Source of the DNA: Tipula vernalis
Lineage: Eukaryota; Arthropoda; Insecta; Diptera; Tipulidae
Direction of reading: 5' to 3'
Length of the DNA stretch: 64,000 nt
Assembly: GCA_958295665.1 (NCBI GenBank)
Contig: OY282560.1
Span: 259,479,368 to 259,543,367 of the forward strand
Made by a program: the position numbers and the translations under genes. Positions 1 through 11,229 of this stretch are shown one piece after another (within the stretch, counting starts at the first letter, position 1; each line of letters begins with the position of its first letter). A model generated the notes under the pieces. The model saw only the letters and a list, made by a program, of their open reading frames with translations, had not been told where the DNA came from and made no database searches.

Positions 1-42
1 TGCTCATGTTTAAAAATAATTAAACATTTAATTATATTTTAG

Positions 43-1640
43 CTGCCTTACATTCAAATATTCAGTGTTTTACCGATTCAGAAAACGTCATTATTCCCGA
101 AGAAATATGTATGGAATTTATTCAATAATACTCATCAAATCCACTCTAAAAATACAATTTAAGACCGAAAGGATCGCAACAATTCCTAGGCTTAATAGTT
201 TTTGGTTATAAGTAACCAATAATTAAATGCCGAAGTAGCTACGTTCCTAGTTTTGTGTGAGTGATAATTAATTTTTTGTTTTTTTTTATCTTTAAGGATT
301 TTGAAACTCATCTGTGGCAGTGTCAGCAATCCCACGTCCTCTTGAAAAAGAATAATAATGGCAATCCATTAAAAAGTTCGAGCAATACCCAACTGCAAAT
401 CAAAAACTCAATTTGGCAAATGCAATTGAATATTTGTTTCCCCACCTAAAATCTGATGGGGAGGTAAGTAATTATTTTATTCAACTTCAATATTATAAAA
501 TGTATTTATTTCACGTTCAATATAATTTTTAAATTCAGCTTATTATGCAACAATTATTCAAAATGAATTTATAAACTACATGCAATTTGGAATTATATTT
601 TTTATTATTCCTAATATTTTAACTTTTAGTTATTCTGACAAGTGTTTATAGATAAAATATCTGATTATAAATAAAAATCTTGCATTAATTTAATAACTTA
701 TTTTCACATTCAACACATATTCAGAATAATACTTTGTGCTTCATCTTCCCAATAATAGTTATTTGAATTTTGTAAATTTAAAAAGGTTATCACGTGATCG
801 TATAATAACTAACTAATTTCTTAATTAATTAAAACATTTCTAACTGTAATTAAAGAAGAAACACAATGCAATATACCAAATATATCCTTTGCAGAATTGT
901 TATTGCTATATTGGTGTAAAAATGCATACTTTTATGTTGATTATAGGAAAACTATATTTACATGCGGTCTGAATTCATTATTATTAATTTGTTTAAAATA
1001 TTTAGTCTGTATTACAAAAATGGTTTTCAATTATAATGCTAGAATTTTCCTAATTTATAGAAAATTCTGTATTACCCGAAAACCAACAAAGGTTTTATAC
1101 CGAATAAATTATTAAATATTCAAGAAAAATATCGCCAAGTAGAGGGGATACGACATACGAATCCGGAATCGAAAAACCACTGAACACGAAGAAAATATCG
1201 AAGATGGTATCATTGAAGTCGACAATGAGATTATTATTATTAATACTCAAACAAGCAGATGTAAAGTTGCAGATAAATTTAATTAACATTTTTTTTTTAT
1301 TAACAGGCGAAATTAGTTCAAAACTAATTGAAAAGGATTCCAATTATAGTATTATTGAAAATTTACCATTTCTTTCGTAGATCCAGATTTGATAACTTCA
1401 TTTAATATAAAAATAGATAAAGAAAATATTTTATAATATCTTAAATATTACAGATATTATTTTATTTCAGTAGCCGGTTGCCGGTACAAAGAAAACGACA
1501 ATTGCTTTTTCGTGGTGGCTTTTTAGAAGTGGTGCTAAAGAACAACAAGGCAACAGCAGAAACTCAAACCCAAACAGTTATGATGGAAATGAAAAATTAG
1601 ATTCGTTTTTGATCGGAAAATCTTTGAGATAAGTTATTTT
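43..1640 (+). pseudogene. Left part of decayed dispersed two-frame repeat (first frame)
   Basis: Several plus-strand pieces look like worn coding exons. One begins after an acceptor-like AG at 41-42 and reads HSNIQCFTDSENVIIPEE before a stop. A second (297-463) lies between a pyrimidine-rich AG and a consensus gtaagt donor, and its right half reads EQYPTANQKLNLANAIEY after a frameshift. Weaker pieces lie near 1118-1190 (reading NIQEKYRQVEGIRHTN), 1308-1380 and 1466-1640. Stops and frameshifts break every piece, so no full protein is encoded. The segments resemble the first protein of a widespread insect/cnidarian gene-like repeat whose proteins are usually annotated as uncharacterised; that link is from memory. 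The natural continuation is beyond the piggyBac insertion, at 4190-4479. No function is assigned. Confidence 0.4.
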
Positions 1641-1886
1641 ATGAAATGTTTGAGATTATGTAACAATTAACTATTGAACTTTACGAATGAAAATTCGTTT
1701 AACCCTCATACGATCTTTGGGTGAAATTTCACTCATTTTAGATTTTAATGCTCTATAATTTTTTTACTATTGAGACTACCTCGACCAAACTTCATGTATT
1801 TGTTTACTAAGCTCGGTCGCTTTATAAACTTGTTAGGATTTAAATATCAAGACAATATATTATTCGAAACATAAAAAAGTACGCCA

Positions 1887-1915
1887 GCGACCTTTGGGTG
1901 AAATTTCACCCACAT
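1887..1915. repeat. Left inner inverted repeat of piggyBac-like element
   Basis: It reads as the near-perfect reverse complement of 4015-4047 and is centred on the palindrome GTGAAATTTCAC. A third, shorter copy of the palindrome lies at 1721-1732 next to the TTAA end, so the left side carries two copies and the right side one. Confidence 0.7.
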
Positions 1916-2289
1916 AAGTATTTATGCACATTCCACGTACAAGATTCAGGTACATGTTTGAATTTACTCATAAAAAAAAAATTAATTCCAATACGTGTGA
2001 AATCCAGTGCAAACTTGTCATAATACTATTATAAAACCAAAACCAACAACAATAAAAAGCCCTGAACGCATGTAGCTAACCACGTTTTCCTCGTTTCTTA
2101 CCTCTGCACCCAAAACCAAGTTTTTAGTTTATTGGTAAAGAGGTATGGAATTAGGAAAAAACTGATGGAAGAATTTCAGTGTAAACAGAATCATTGGTAG
2201 TGCTCATAACACAATACTATATAAATTCGTATATTTCATTTTATTTTTGTTTCGATATGTAATTCGCTTATTTATATACACACACACAA

Positions 2290-3938
2290 AATGTAGTCGT
2301 TACTATCGACAAAGACAGAAGAAGACTATCATCCGAACGATCAAAATAAAGAAAGTAGTGATAGTGATGATAGTAACAACGGCATTCCTAATAATCAAAC
2401 CACATCGTGTTGGTCAAAGGATAAAATAATCAAATGGTCATCAACGCCACTCAACATTTATGGTACAACCCACGCTGGAAATATTCTACGAGAAAGGCCC
2501 GGCATAACACTATATTCAACCTCGCGAATAAAATATATAAAATACTCATTTGAAGTATGTCTTACACCATCAATAAGAAAATTCGTTGTGCAGAATACGA
2601 ATTTAGAGGGGCGGCGTACGTATGGTGAGGATTGGAATGATCTCGACGATATCACGATTCAGGCATATATAGGAACCCTAATTTTAGCGGGGGTTTACAG
2701 GTCTATCGGGGAATATATTGATAATCTGTGGGATGATCAAAACGGCCGACCAATTTTTCGATGTACCATGGCGAAAAAAACTTACAAAATGATTACTCGC
2801 GTCTTACGGTTTGATGATAGGAGCTATCAATAAGAGCGCCGAGCTTGCGATAAATTGGCACCTATTCGTAACCTGTGAGATAAATGGGTTGGCAACATGA
2901 CTATTTACTAGCAATTCTTGGCTTTCCGTGGGCGTTGTCCTTTCAGGCAGTATTTACCATCTAAGCCAGCAAAATATGGTATTAAAATATGGTCTTTATG
3001 TGATAGTACCTCGAGATTTGTTTGGAACATGCAGGTATACACTGAAGCAAATTCAGCACCTGTAACAAATCAGGGTCAGAAGGTGGTGCTAGACCTAGTA
3101 AAAGTCCTAAAGGGTCGTAATATCACGTGCGATAAATTTTTTAACAACTCTCAACTTGGCTAAAGAACTATTTAAATATAAAATACAATTGTTGGAACAG
3201 TACGCTCAAATAAAATATTTTTACCAACCGTCACGAAACAGGAATTACGTCGGCGTCTCGTATTTTCCAGGCAATTTTATTTTTACGAAAATATATCGTT
3301 GGCGCAATATGTTCCAAAAAAATATAAAAATGTCAGAGTTTTAAGCATATTTTATCACACAACTTCTTCTACGGATGCAAAATCTTTACCTGAAATGATC
3401 AACTATTACAATAAAACCAAGTCTGGTGTCGATACCTTAGATCACATGGTTGGGACCTACACAACAAAACCAAAATCAATCGTTGGCATTTCGGCTTATT
3501 TTGTAACATACAGACGTATAAAGTGTCAATTCATATGTTTTATGGCTGGAAATCGACCCCGACTGGAATAAAAACAAACTATACAAACGACGTTTGTTTC
3601 TAGAACAACTTGGAGCTGACCTTGTCTATCAACAAATAATAAGAAGACGCAGATTACCAAGAGGAAACTTTTCAATGGACCTTGTCAAACATTTACGGCA
3701 CAATGCTACCGCATCTGATATAACAGAAACATCTAGCATAATGAAAGCGTCTGGTGCCACCAGACCGGCCAATGTTACAGAAGAAGTCGGTGTAAAAAAA
3801 AGGAAAATATCGGGCTCGTTGTGAGTTTTGGTCCAAAAAAGATAGAAAAGCTTATTCAGTTTGCCATACCTGGCAAAGATCTGTCTGTGGTGAACACAAA
3901 ACCGTTGTTTACTATTGCCCGAATTGCAATAAAACATA
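2290..3938 (+). pseudogene. piggyBac (PGBD/DDE_Tnp_1_7) transposase pseudogene
   Basis: The pieces are in the order expected of piggyBac transposases. An acidic Ser/Asp-rich N-terminus near 2300-2400 is followed by an open frame to 2833 containing LILAGVYRSIGEYIDNLW. Next come FRGRCPFRQYLPSKPAKYGI and GRNITCDKFF (2918-3160), the region with catalytic aspartates. SGVDTLDHMVGTY lies near 3425-3460, and a C-terminal Cys/His finger (SVCHTW, then CGEH, then YYCPNCN) ends at a stop near 3938. Stops occur at 2831-2833 and just downstream, and frameshifts fall near 3160, 3300 and 3570. It therefore cannot make transposase. The family call is firm because domain order and motifs match; the start codon is not identifiable. 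Confidence 0.85.
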
Positions 3939-4014
3939 ACTTAAAAAATAAATAAAATTAACTGTAACCAAAATGAAATAAATAATTATTTTTCTTTAAA
4001 TGTGTGGGTTCAAT

Positions 4015-4047
4015 ATGTGGGTGAAATTTCACCCAAGGGTCACATGT
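4015..4047. repeat. Right inverted repeat of piggyBac-like element
   Basis: Inverted partner of 1887-1915, with flanks of the form ACCTTTGGGTG on the left copy against ACCCTTGGGTG on this one. It marks the right side of the element about 100 bases beyond the transposase stop. Confidence 0.7.
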
Positions 4048-4189
4048 GTAATTTTGTCTAAGCCGGTAAGTTCCATATGTATTTATAAAAATATATTTGA
4101 TATCGAATTCCGTTTTCTATTATGAACATTCGGAGAAAATATTATCGAGTTTAGGTAGTATATGATAACAATTCAATGTTTAACATTAC

Positions 4190-4479
4190 AGCTAAATTCA
4201 ACTGAATCAGAACTACTTGCTGAGGAATATTCTAATCCTTATATAATAGCGACGTCTTCAAATAAATTATCAGTTCAAGGCTTTTCTTCTCTCCAAACAT
4301 TCGACTTACTATTCAAATGTCACTATTTTTTCAATCAAAACTTTAATCAATATCTATCTAATTTTTGGAAGTTAATTTCCAAAATGTATTATAACTTTGA
4401 AAATATTAAAACAACACCTATCGTCGATGAAGTAATAAATAAATTCCACTACTATAAAGACAATAATTCGAAATATTAA
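4190..4479 (+). pseudogene. Right part of first frame of dispersed two-frame repeat
   Basis: A plus-strand open frame follows an acceptor-like tract ending in CAG at 4189-4191 and runs to a stop at 4477-4479. Its central stretch reads QTFDLLFKCHYFFNQNFNQY, followed by SNFWKLISKMYYNF. This pattern of aromatic and hydrophobic residues is what I recall at the C-terminus of the first protein of a common insect/hydra repeat family. The upstream half of the same decayed frame lies at 43-1640, on the other side of the piggyBac insertion. Function is unknown, and the link between the two halves rests on order and remembered family architecture. Confidence 0.4.
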
Positions 4480-4613
4480 TTAAGCTAAACAAAACTTAAA
4501 TACTATTTGTTTATAATTAAGCTAACTAACAAACTTAAAATTTTTGTTTACTATTTATTTATGTTTATTATAAGGATTTGAATTTTCATAAATCATTTAA
4601 ATATTTATAACCA

Positions 4614-6053
4614 GTGACAATGAAATATTTTTGTTTTATATGTAATAAGGAGTTTGATACTCAAACAAATTATATTTTTCATTTATTAAGTGTTGAATTT
4701 ATTTACGAAAATTCAAACACTCAAATGAAATGTAAAAGTGGTCGAAATTGTACTGCCTGTTTTCAAATTTTTAGTGATCTAAGACGACATATCAAAACTT
4801 ATTTGGCGGTTGCCAATATCACACAAAATAATTCTGAGAATGAAAATAATTTAACGACGAGTAATATGATTTTTGAAGCTTCCACTGTACCAAATTATTA
4901 GTTTAGAGATGAGGTTAAAAATTATTTTGATAATTTAAGTTCGTTAGGTCTCTCAGAAGCTAAAATAACCGAGATAAGTTTACCAACAAAACAACTTATC
5001 ACCGGTGTTGCCAATGAGTTTGTAACTTATCGTAAAAATAACTTAAACGATCAACATACAGAAAATACAGTTTCCAATATTCTAGATGAATATATACTTC
5101 ATTATATAATCGTCGTAAGCAGATAGAAATCCGAGAGGATATAATATTACCACAATCAATTTCAATTAGCAATTGTTGGGAAGTGCGATACAGCAACAAC
5201 TTTTCTATACAAGTATACTGTACAAAATGTATTTCATTTTTAATTTTTTTCATATGTATCAATACTGCAATGTATTACTAAAATGTTTAAAAGTTCCAAT
5301 TTTTGGAGAACAATATTTCAATTTTAATAAATCACATAAGTGTGATGTTTGTTTTTATGAAAAACCATGTTGTGGAAGTACTTTTCAAACATATAAAGCG
5401 TTATTAAATATAGATATGCTCTAATGTTACAAATTTATTATGACGATTTTGAAATTGTGAAAGTTTTGGGAACGAAAATCGTTGTTCATAAGATAGGAGC
5501 AATTTATTTTACTATTTGCAATATGCCACATGGTTTTAATTCTAAACTCGGTCACATATTTCTAGTCTAATGCTCTTCAGGGAGATTTTAATTTAAATAT
5601 TGTGTTGGAGCCAATAATAACTGATATAAAAATTTTAGAAACTATGGGTATTGATATCGAAGGTTATTGAATCCTCAAAGGGCTATTAATCGTTCACATG
5701 ATAATCTACCATGATATCTTAGGATTTGCAAAGTGCTTTTCTTCTGGAAATTTTTGTAGATTTTCTGAAATACCACTTGAAACTGCTAAAACTACTGTAT
5801 CTGAAATAAAAACGATTTTGTGAACATGAGATTGTTCCGACATTATTAAGGAACCAAATTCCCATAAAGCAATACAGCTTAGCGAAACGAAAGGCATAAA
5901 AAGAGTTAGTATATTGAACTTTCTAAAATATTTTAACATTATAGACAATTTCAGTGTTGATCTAATGCATGATATCCTGGAAGAATGTGCAGGAATTGCT
6001 ATGAAATACCTTCATATCAAATAATAACATTGCAAGTCATAAATGAAATAGTG

Positions 6054-6112
<59 letters not shown>

Positions 6113-6460
6113 GTCATATATAGTAAACCAACTATTAGAAATTTTTAACGAAGTAATTGTGGGCAATATTCCATTCAGTCGTTATGCCTAACGATACATT
6201 TTAGTTTCTTATTGGGGCTCTATAAGCAAGAACATGAAAAACAGTGGTTACTTAATAATAACGTTGCTCCAGATTTTAAATGTCATTTTTGCTCAAAAAG
6301 TATTACTGAGAGAGATTAGAGAAATGGAAGAAAATATTGAAGCACACTTGTCTTGTGTTGGGAAAATTTTCAATAAATGTCTGACACAAAATTTTGATAA
6401 TCAATTTATGGACTGTTCGTTCTGAGAGCAAACATCGTTATTCTACAAGACTTAAACCTT
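4614..6460 (+). pseudogene. C2H2-finger protein of dispersed two-frame repeat, decayed
   Basis: It starts with an ATG at 4621 in a frame reading MKYFCFICNKEF, with a second Cys/His cluster (CKSGRNCTACFQIF...RRHIKTY), i.e. paired zinc-finger-like units in the first ~65 residues. The frame breaks at 4900, but coding-like pieces continue in order: LPTKQLITGVANEF (about 4980), KIVVHKIGAIYFTICNMPHG (about 5475-5540), LGFAKCFSSGNFCRF (about 5720), NFSVDLMHDILEECAG (about 5950) and VRSESKHRYSTRL (about 6425-6465). An (AT)n run is inserted at 6055. The order (C2H2 finger, DDFE...HKxGA block, DLMHD block, ESKH block) matches a large uncharacterised insect/cnidarian protein family found in many copies per genome. 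Its biochemical role is not established; a transposase-like role is an inference. Confidence 0.55.
6055..6112. repeat. (AT)n microsatellite
   Basis: Uninterrupted AT dinucleotides, flanked on both sides by the word TGTCATATA, which suggests growth from a short TATATA seed inside the decayed C2H2-repeat gene. Confidence 0.95.
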
Positions 6461-6469
6461 AAAATTTCG

Positions 6470-8880
6470 TTAATGTTTACAAGTAAATGATTTCTTTTAA
6501 ATGGGCAAACCTTAACCTATCACCAGTATTTGTACATAACAAAAAACCTAAACAAACTACTGTTAACGGTAAATATGTCAACCATTTTTCAGTATGTACG
6601 ATGAATCTATGTACTTATATTCATTAACATTTTTAAAACATGAATTTTACTAAAAAATTGGTTTTTATTTGTTGACTAAATTAGACGAATCAGAAATATT
6701 ATTTTATGAAATCAGTGAAATAATTTAAAATGAGTCTGATTACTTTTTTATTTGTTCAGAATTCCAAGTGTAGTGCGACTTCTTTCACAACAGTTTTGTG
6801 TTGATTGAAAAAACCAAGAATGATATTTTAATCCCATACAAAAGTTTAAAAATTAGGCAAAGTTTTGAAAAGAAGTCTTCAAGAAGAAATAATAAACCTT
6901 ATATTTTTAAATATAATCTTTCAAGATATGTGTTTGAGGTGTAATACTAGTGAATAATTTATAACTTGAATATATTGCATTATTTGACAAAAAACTTGAT
7001 CAAACAGTAAATTAAGCGCATTTTCTTATAAAAAATTCAAATGCTGGATAGATTAAACTAAAATCCAGGACGGCATTTAATTTTGCACCAGATTACAATT
7101 CAAATTGAATAATAATTTTTTAATGCATTTTTAGTTAAATTTTAATGCAAAGTTTAAATTAAATTTAAATATTTCATTACATCAAAAACTAGTCAAATTT
7201 ACATTAACACATTTAAAGTCAAATTGCATTATCAATAAATTCAAATACAACATTTGTATTCTGATTCTCCGTAATTTGTCAATCATTTAATGTTATTCAT
7301 TCGGAATGAAGACGGGCCATCTAAAGAGGCTTGAGTTTAGATTAAGATTGAGAATTACTACTGTGCATCAGAGGGATAAGTATTTCTGGGTACTGTTCAA
7401 GAGAAAGTTATATACATGTTTGACTCGCTAGAAAATGGCACACCGTACAAAATGTATTGATCAATTTTAGATAAAAATGTATTGTTATTGCTCTAACTGT
7501 TATTATTAAATTTTTATTATTATAACTATTTTCATTATTTACTACAGTATAAATAAATTATATAATAAAAAATTAGAAAATTAGAGCATGCATCTCCGCT
7601 TGTCTAATAAAAAAAACATTTAATAGTTATTTCCATTTGACACGAACAAATGAACAAGCAGAAATTTTCCGTTTGTTTTTCTTTTCTTTATCTTGCAACG
7701 AGTTTAATAAAAGCCTTCATTGCTTAATTTTCTATTATGTAAATATACATAGGAAATCGGAATTTAACAAAAAAAAAAAAAACACGAATATTTCCCACAT
7801 CATCAAATCATTTAATTTTAAGGTAAATCATAGCGATCAAATCAATAATATGAGCGAGCGCATCTCCAGATACAATCTAAACTAACTAAATTGTTTAGCA
7901 TTTAAATAGGAAATAATTAATGATATTAAGTCGGTCTTGGAAATGTACAAGAAGAATGGTAAAAATAATAACAATACACTACCAACCATAAATAGTACAA
8001 AATATGTTATTTGATCACGAAATTGCAATAAAAAACTAAAATAAATAGGTTTTAACATTTAACGGTAATAATGGTTTTTTCATTATTCTTTTAAAATAAT
8101 ATTTGTATAAAGTGATTTTAATAAATAACTATATATTTATTTATTTCATCTTATTCAACTCATTAATGTAAGATTGATTTTAATGAGGACACTTTATTTG
8201 TTAGTACTCTGTTTTGTATAAAAGTAGAATTGTAAAGTGATTTTGTGAGAAAGTTCAGTAGAATTTTTAATGGTATTTTTTTCATACCTTCCCCTTTCAA
8301 ATCCTTGTCCAGTTAAATTCGTACTTACAAATTTTAATATTTTCCAAAATTGGAATTGGGAGTGAATTGAAAAATTTAAACGTGTCAGAATAAGAAAATT
8401 TGCTAGAATGTTTTTATTTAATTAAATTTTAATAAAATATGAAAAATCATCTTGATAATTCATATTTTTAGCAAATACAGTTTGCAAAATGTAAGATATT
8501 AAATGGTACTTGCTTAAATTATTCTACAAATCAAGGATATCTTGAAAATATTTATAGCTTTCTACACCCAGTAGTCTAAATCGTACCAAAAATAAGTCGA
8601 ACATGTCTTTAGGCCGCATCAGTGTCTAAACTCTTATTTGTAAATCTAGTTGGCAAGCAAATAAAGTGAGTAGATTATTTATAAAAAAAAAAACAAATAC
8701 AGTGACCTGTTTAAACAGTTTGGAAATCGAACCAGTCCGATCCCAAACTAGTATATTATGTAGTATGTGGTTTTTATCATCTCAGAAATTCTCATTACAG
8801 TAGACAGCAGGCGATTTTATTAATATTGGGGTTTGGGGATAAATGAGAGTTTTGAGTTTCTAATTTTTTATTTTTAACAT
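6470..8880. other. AT-rich stretch without recognised genes
   Basis: I read both strands and found no coding-like segment, boundary repeat or RNA gene I could support. Open frames here (for example 7637-7885) have lysine/asparagine/phenylalanine composition expected by chance from AT-rich DNA. Confidence 0.6.
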
Positions 8881-8889
8881 CGAAGCTTT

Positions 8890-9560
8890 ATTCAGAGAAA
8901 TTGGTACAATGTATTCGTCCATTGTTAGCTACAACTCTTTCGCGCCTTTCAGGCAGCATACGGATTCCGCGTCGAAAAAATTCCTCGTCTTTTGAGGCGA
9001 TTCAAGAATCGACCTAATTTTTGGCGTTTATTCGTATGCAGTGAAGTGCTGCTCGGCCAGGTCATGAGTCATCGACCCGAACAAATGGTAGTCGGGAGGA
9101 GCAACGTCTGGTGAATACGGCGGGTGGGGGTAGGACATCCCATTGAAGCGCCTCCAAAGTTTCCTTGAAGGGTTTTGCAACATGTGGCCGAGCGTTGTCA
9201 TGCTGAAAGATCACTTTGTCATGTCTTTTGGCATATTGTGGGCATTTGATGTTGAATGCTCGGCTTAATTACATCAATTGTTGTTGATAACGTTCTCCAG
9301 TGATGGTTAAATCACTCCAAACTGATCCCACCAGATACACAGTAATACCTTTTTGCCATGAATATTCGGTTTGGCCGTTGAAGTTGATGCATGATCGGGC
9401 TTACCCCACCATTTTCTGTGCTGTGGGTTGTCTTAGTGGGTCCGCTTTTCGTTCCCCGTCACGATTCGATGGAAAAAACCCTTGGCTTGAGTTCATAAAG
9501 AACCTAATTTCATTGTTTTTGCACCATACGCGTGGCCTTCGTGAGTTTTCGTTTTCGTGA
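8890..9560 (-). pseudogene. mariner transposase remnant
   Basis: Read on the minus strand, the segment gives FHRIVTG, then HASTSTAKPNIHGKKVLLCI, then IFQHDNARPHVAKPFKETLE, then YSPDVAPPDYHLFGSM, ending with residues like the mariner tail near 8900. This is the C-terminal two thirds of a mariner DD34D transposase, with the second catalytic aspartate in HDNARPH and the third in PPDYHLF. The N-terminal DNA-binding part is missing. A deletion joins YELKPR (near 9500) directly to the FHRIVTG block, and frameshifts occur in the proline-rich loop (about 9125). No terminal repeats were recognised. Family assignment is strong; the subfamily is not decided. Confidence 0.85.
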
Positions 9561-9711
9561 AACGCTATTATTTATATTGTATATTCAAAAACTAGTAGAA
9601 TTTTGCAAGCAGGCACTAGTTGAGACGATAGCGTTTTGGTGCTAAATTACAAAGGTTTTGGTTCGATCTTAGGGAGTCGGAAGTTTTATAATTTCTTTTC
9701 AAAATAATTTG

Positions 9712-9867
9712 TAGAAGTGTTTGCTTATATTTAGGCGCATCGAATACCTAAATAAACATATGATAGGTGAACAATAGCTGATATAAAGATTACTTGGGTA
9801 AGATTGTGAGATTGAAGCTGGCAGGCCACAGAATTACTGCTCAAATATAGTTGGAAATGGAAGAATG
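9712..9867 (+). repeat. Diverged direct repeat, copy 1
   Basis: Matches 10807-10910 in order: TGTAGAAGTGTTTGCTTATA, then a TTTAGGCGCA word, a GATAGGTGAACAATAGCT word and a CAAATATAGTTGGAAATGGA word. The two copies differ by substitutions and indels. They lie about 1.1 kb apart, so this is probably a dispersed element or an old segmental duplication. Confidence 0.6.
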
Positions 9868-10806
9868 ACGCCAAAACTTAGAAAATACTGTAAAGCCAAA
9901 ATCAAAGCTAACGAATCAAACTATAATTTTACGTGTATTCCGATCCCGTACGACTCAGCTACTAAACAGGGAAACAATAATAGTTTACTCTGTATAGTAT
10001 AAGGCTATTTGTCGCGAAAAGCTACAAGGTGTGTTAATGGAAGCCACAATTTTAATCCAGGGATATCTTTCTATAAAGTCAATAATCTGACGATACATTT
10101 CTATTTCGTATGAAATCAGTTTTCCGTTTGCTTAATATAGGCGATGGGTAACAATAAGACCATATCTAACATAAGCACTAGGAAGCAATTGATTCTTCTT
10201 TTTTTCGATAATTTATTTTAAGAGAAACCTCCAACTGTCATTTAAAAAGAAAAAGCCTTAAAATTAAATTGCTTAGTATCGCATGGGCAAGGGAGTAAAT
10301 AAAAGTTTAAATTGAAGTTTCTGTCAGATTTAAATAAACTATTCAACTAAATTTTTATATTTATATTTTGGATGGGTAGTTGGTGAATTAATGTTTATTT
10401 AAGCACATTGTGAAAGTCAGAGCAAATGGGCTTCTTTTTGTTCGGGATCAGGAAGCGGGAAAAACTTACCTGCAAATTATGGCCACTCACGAAACTACAA
10501 TAGCTGGAGTCTGGAAGATGCATCAGAAGTACCAGGAAATCCACAATTTCTGTTAGTTTCTAATTAAATGAATGGCTTAAATAATGTTGCGGCTTCATGC
10601 TGCCTTCCTAAGTGGTCTGTAACTGTGGCAGTAGCGTTTCGCGATTTATAGGGAGAAATTTTTCGATTTGGTCAATTCAAGAAAAATTTTTATTATTTTA
10701 TTTGATTATTTTATTACTAGGCCGAGGAAATATAACTTTCCACAAAATTATCAAGGGAAATTCCTATTACTTATGCAACCCCAATAAGTTTTTCCTAAAT
10801 AAATTG

Positions 10807-10910
10807 TAGAAGTGCTTGGTTATGTTTAGGCGCAATGAATGCCTTTAAAAAGTCTTTGGTAGATGAACAGTAGCTAATCATCACTTAAATATAGTTTGAA
10901 ACTGAAGAAT
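10807..10910 (+). repeat. Diverged direct repeat, copy 2
   Basis: Second copy of the unit at 9712-9867, shorter by a deletion in the middle. It carries TTTAGGCGCAATGAATGCCT and GTAGATGAACAGTAGCT in the same order and orientation. Confidence 0.6.
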
Positions 10911-11229
10911 CACAGTGTACAGCTAAAAAAGGAAACTATCGAATTTCGGTTCAGTGGAGGATAAAATCATAAGTTTAAAGATGGGGCCCGGAGGGTCCGC
11001 GGCATAAGCAGTAGCATATTTTAAAGCATGAACTAAGGCCATTTTGACCGGTTATTCCAGATTTGAGCGTAAATGAGGCTAAAAACCCGTCGCAGACTTT
11101 TTTCTACTCTATTTATAGTGTACGAACATTAAAATCCATTCGAGACATTTTACATGAGCGCAAAAACCCATCACAGGATTTTTATTTATTATACGATTTC
11201 TTTTTCGAGGTTAAAAAAAAAACACAAAA

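Larger units (their letters stand above)
1703..4050 (+). mobile_element. piggyBac-like DNA transposon, inactive
   Basis: The left end follows a TTAA at 1699-1702, the piggyBac-type target, and starts with CCC. The exact 12-base palindrome GTGAAATTTCAC occurs at 1721-1732, 1898-1909 and 4021-4032, inside longer inverted repeats (about 1887-1915 against 4015-4047). The right boundary is less certain: the expected TTAA appears as TTAC on the reverse strand near 4048-4051. The interior codes for a piggyBac transposase on the plus strand, broken by stops. The element sits inside an older decayed repeat, so it inserted later than that repeat. Confidence 0.75.
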
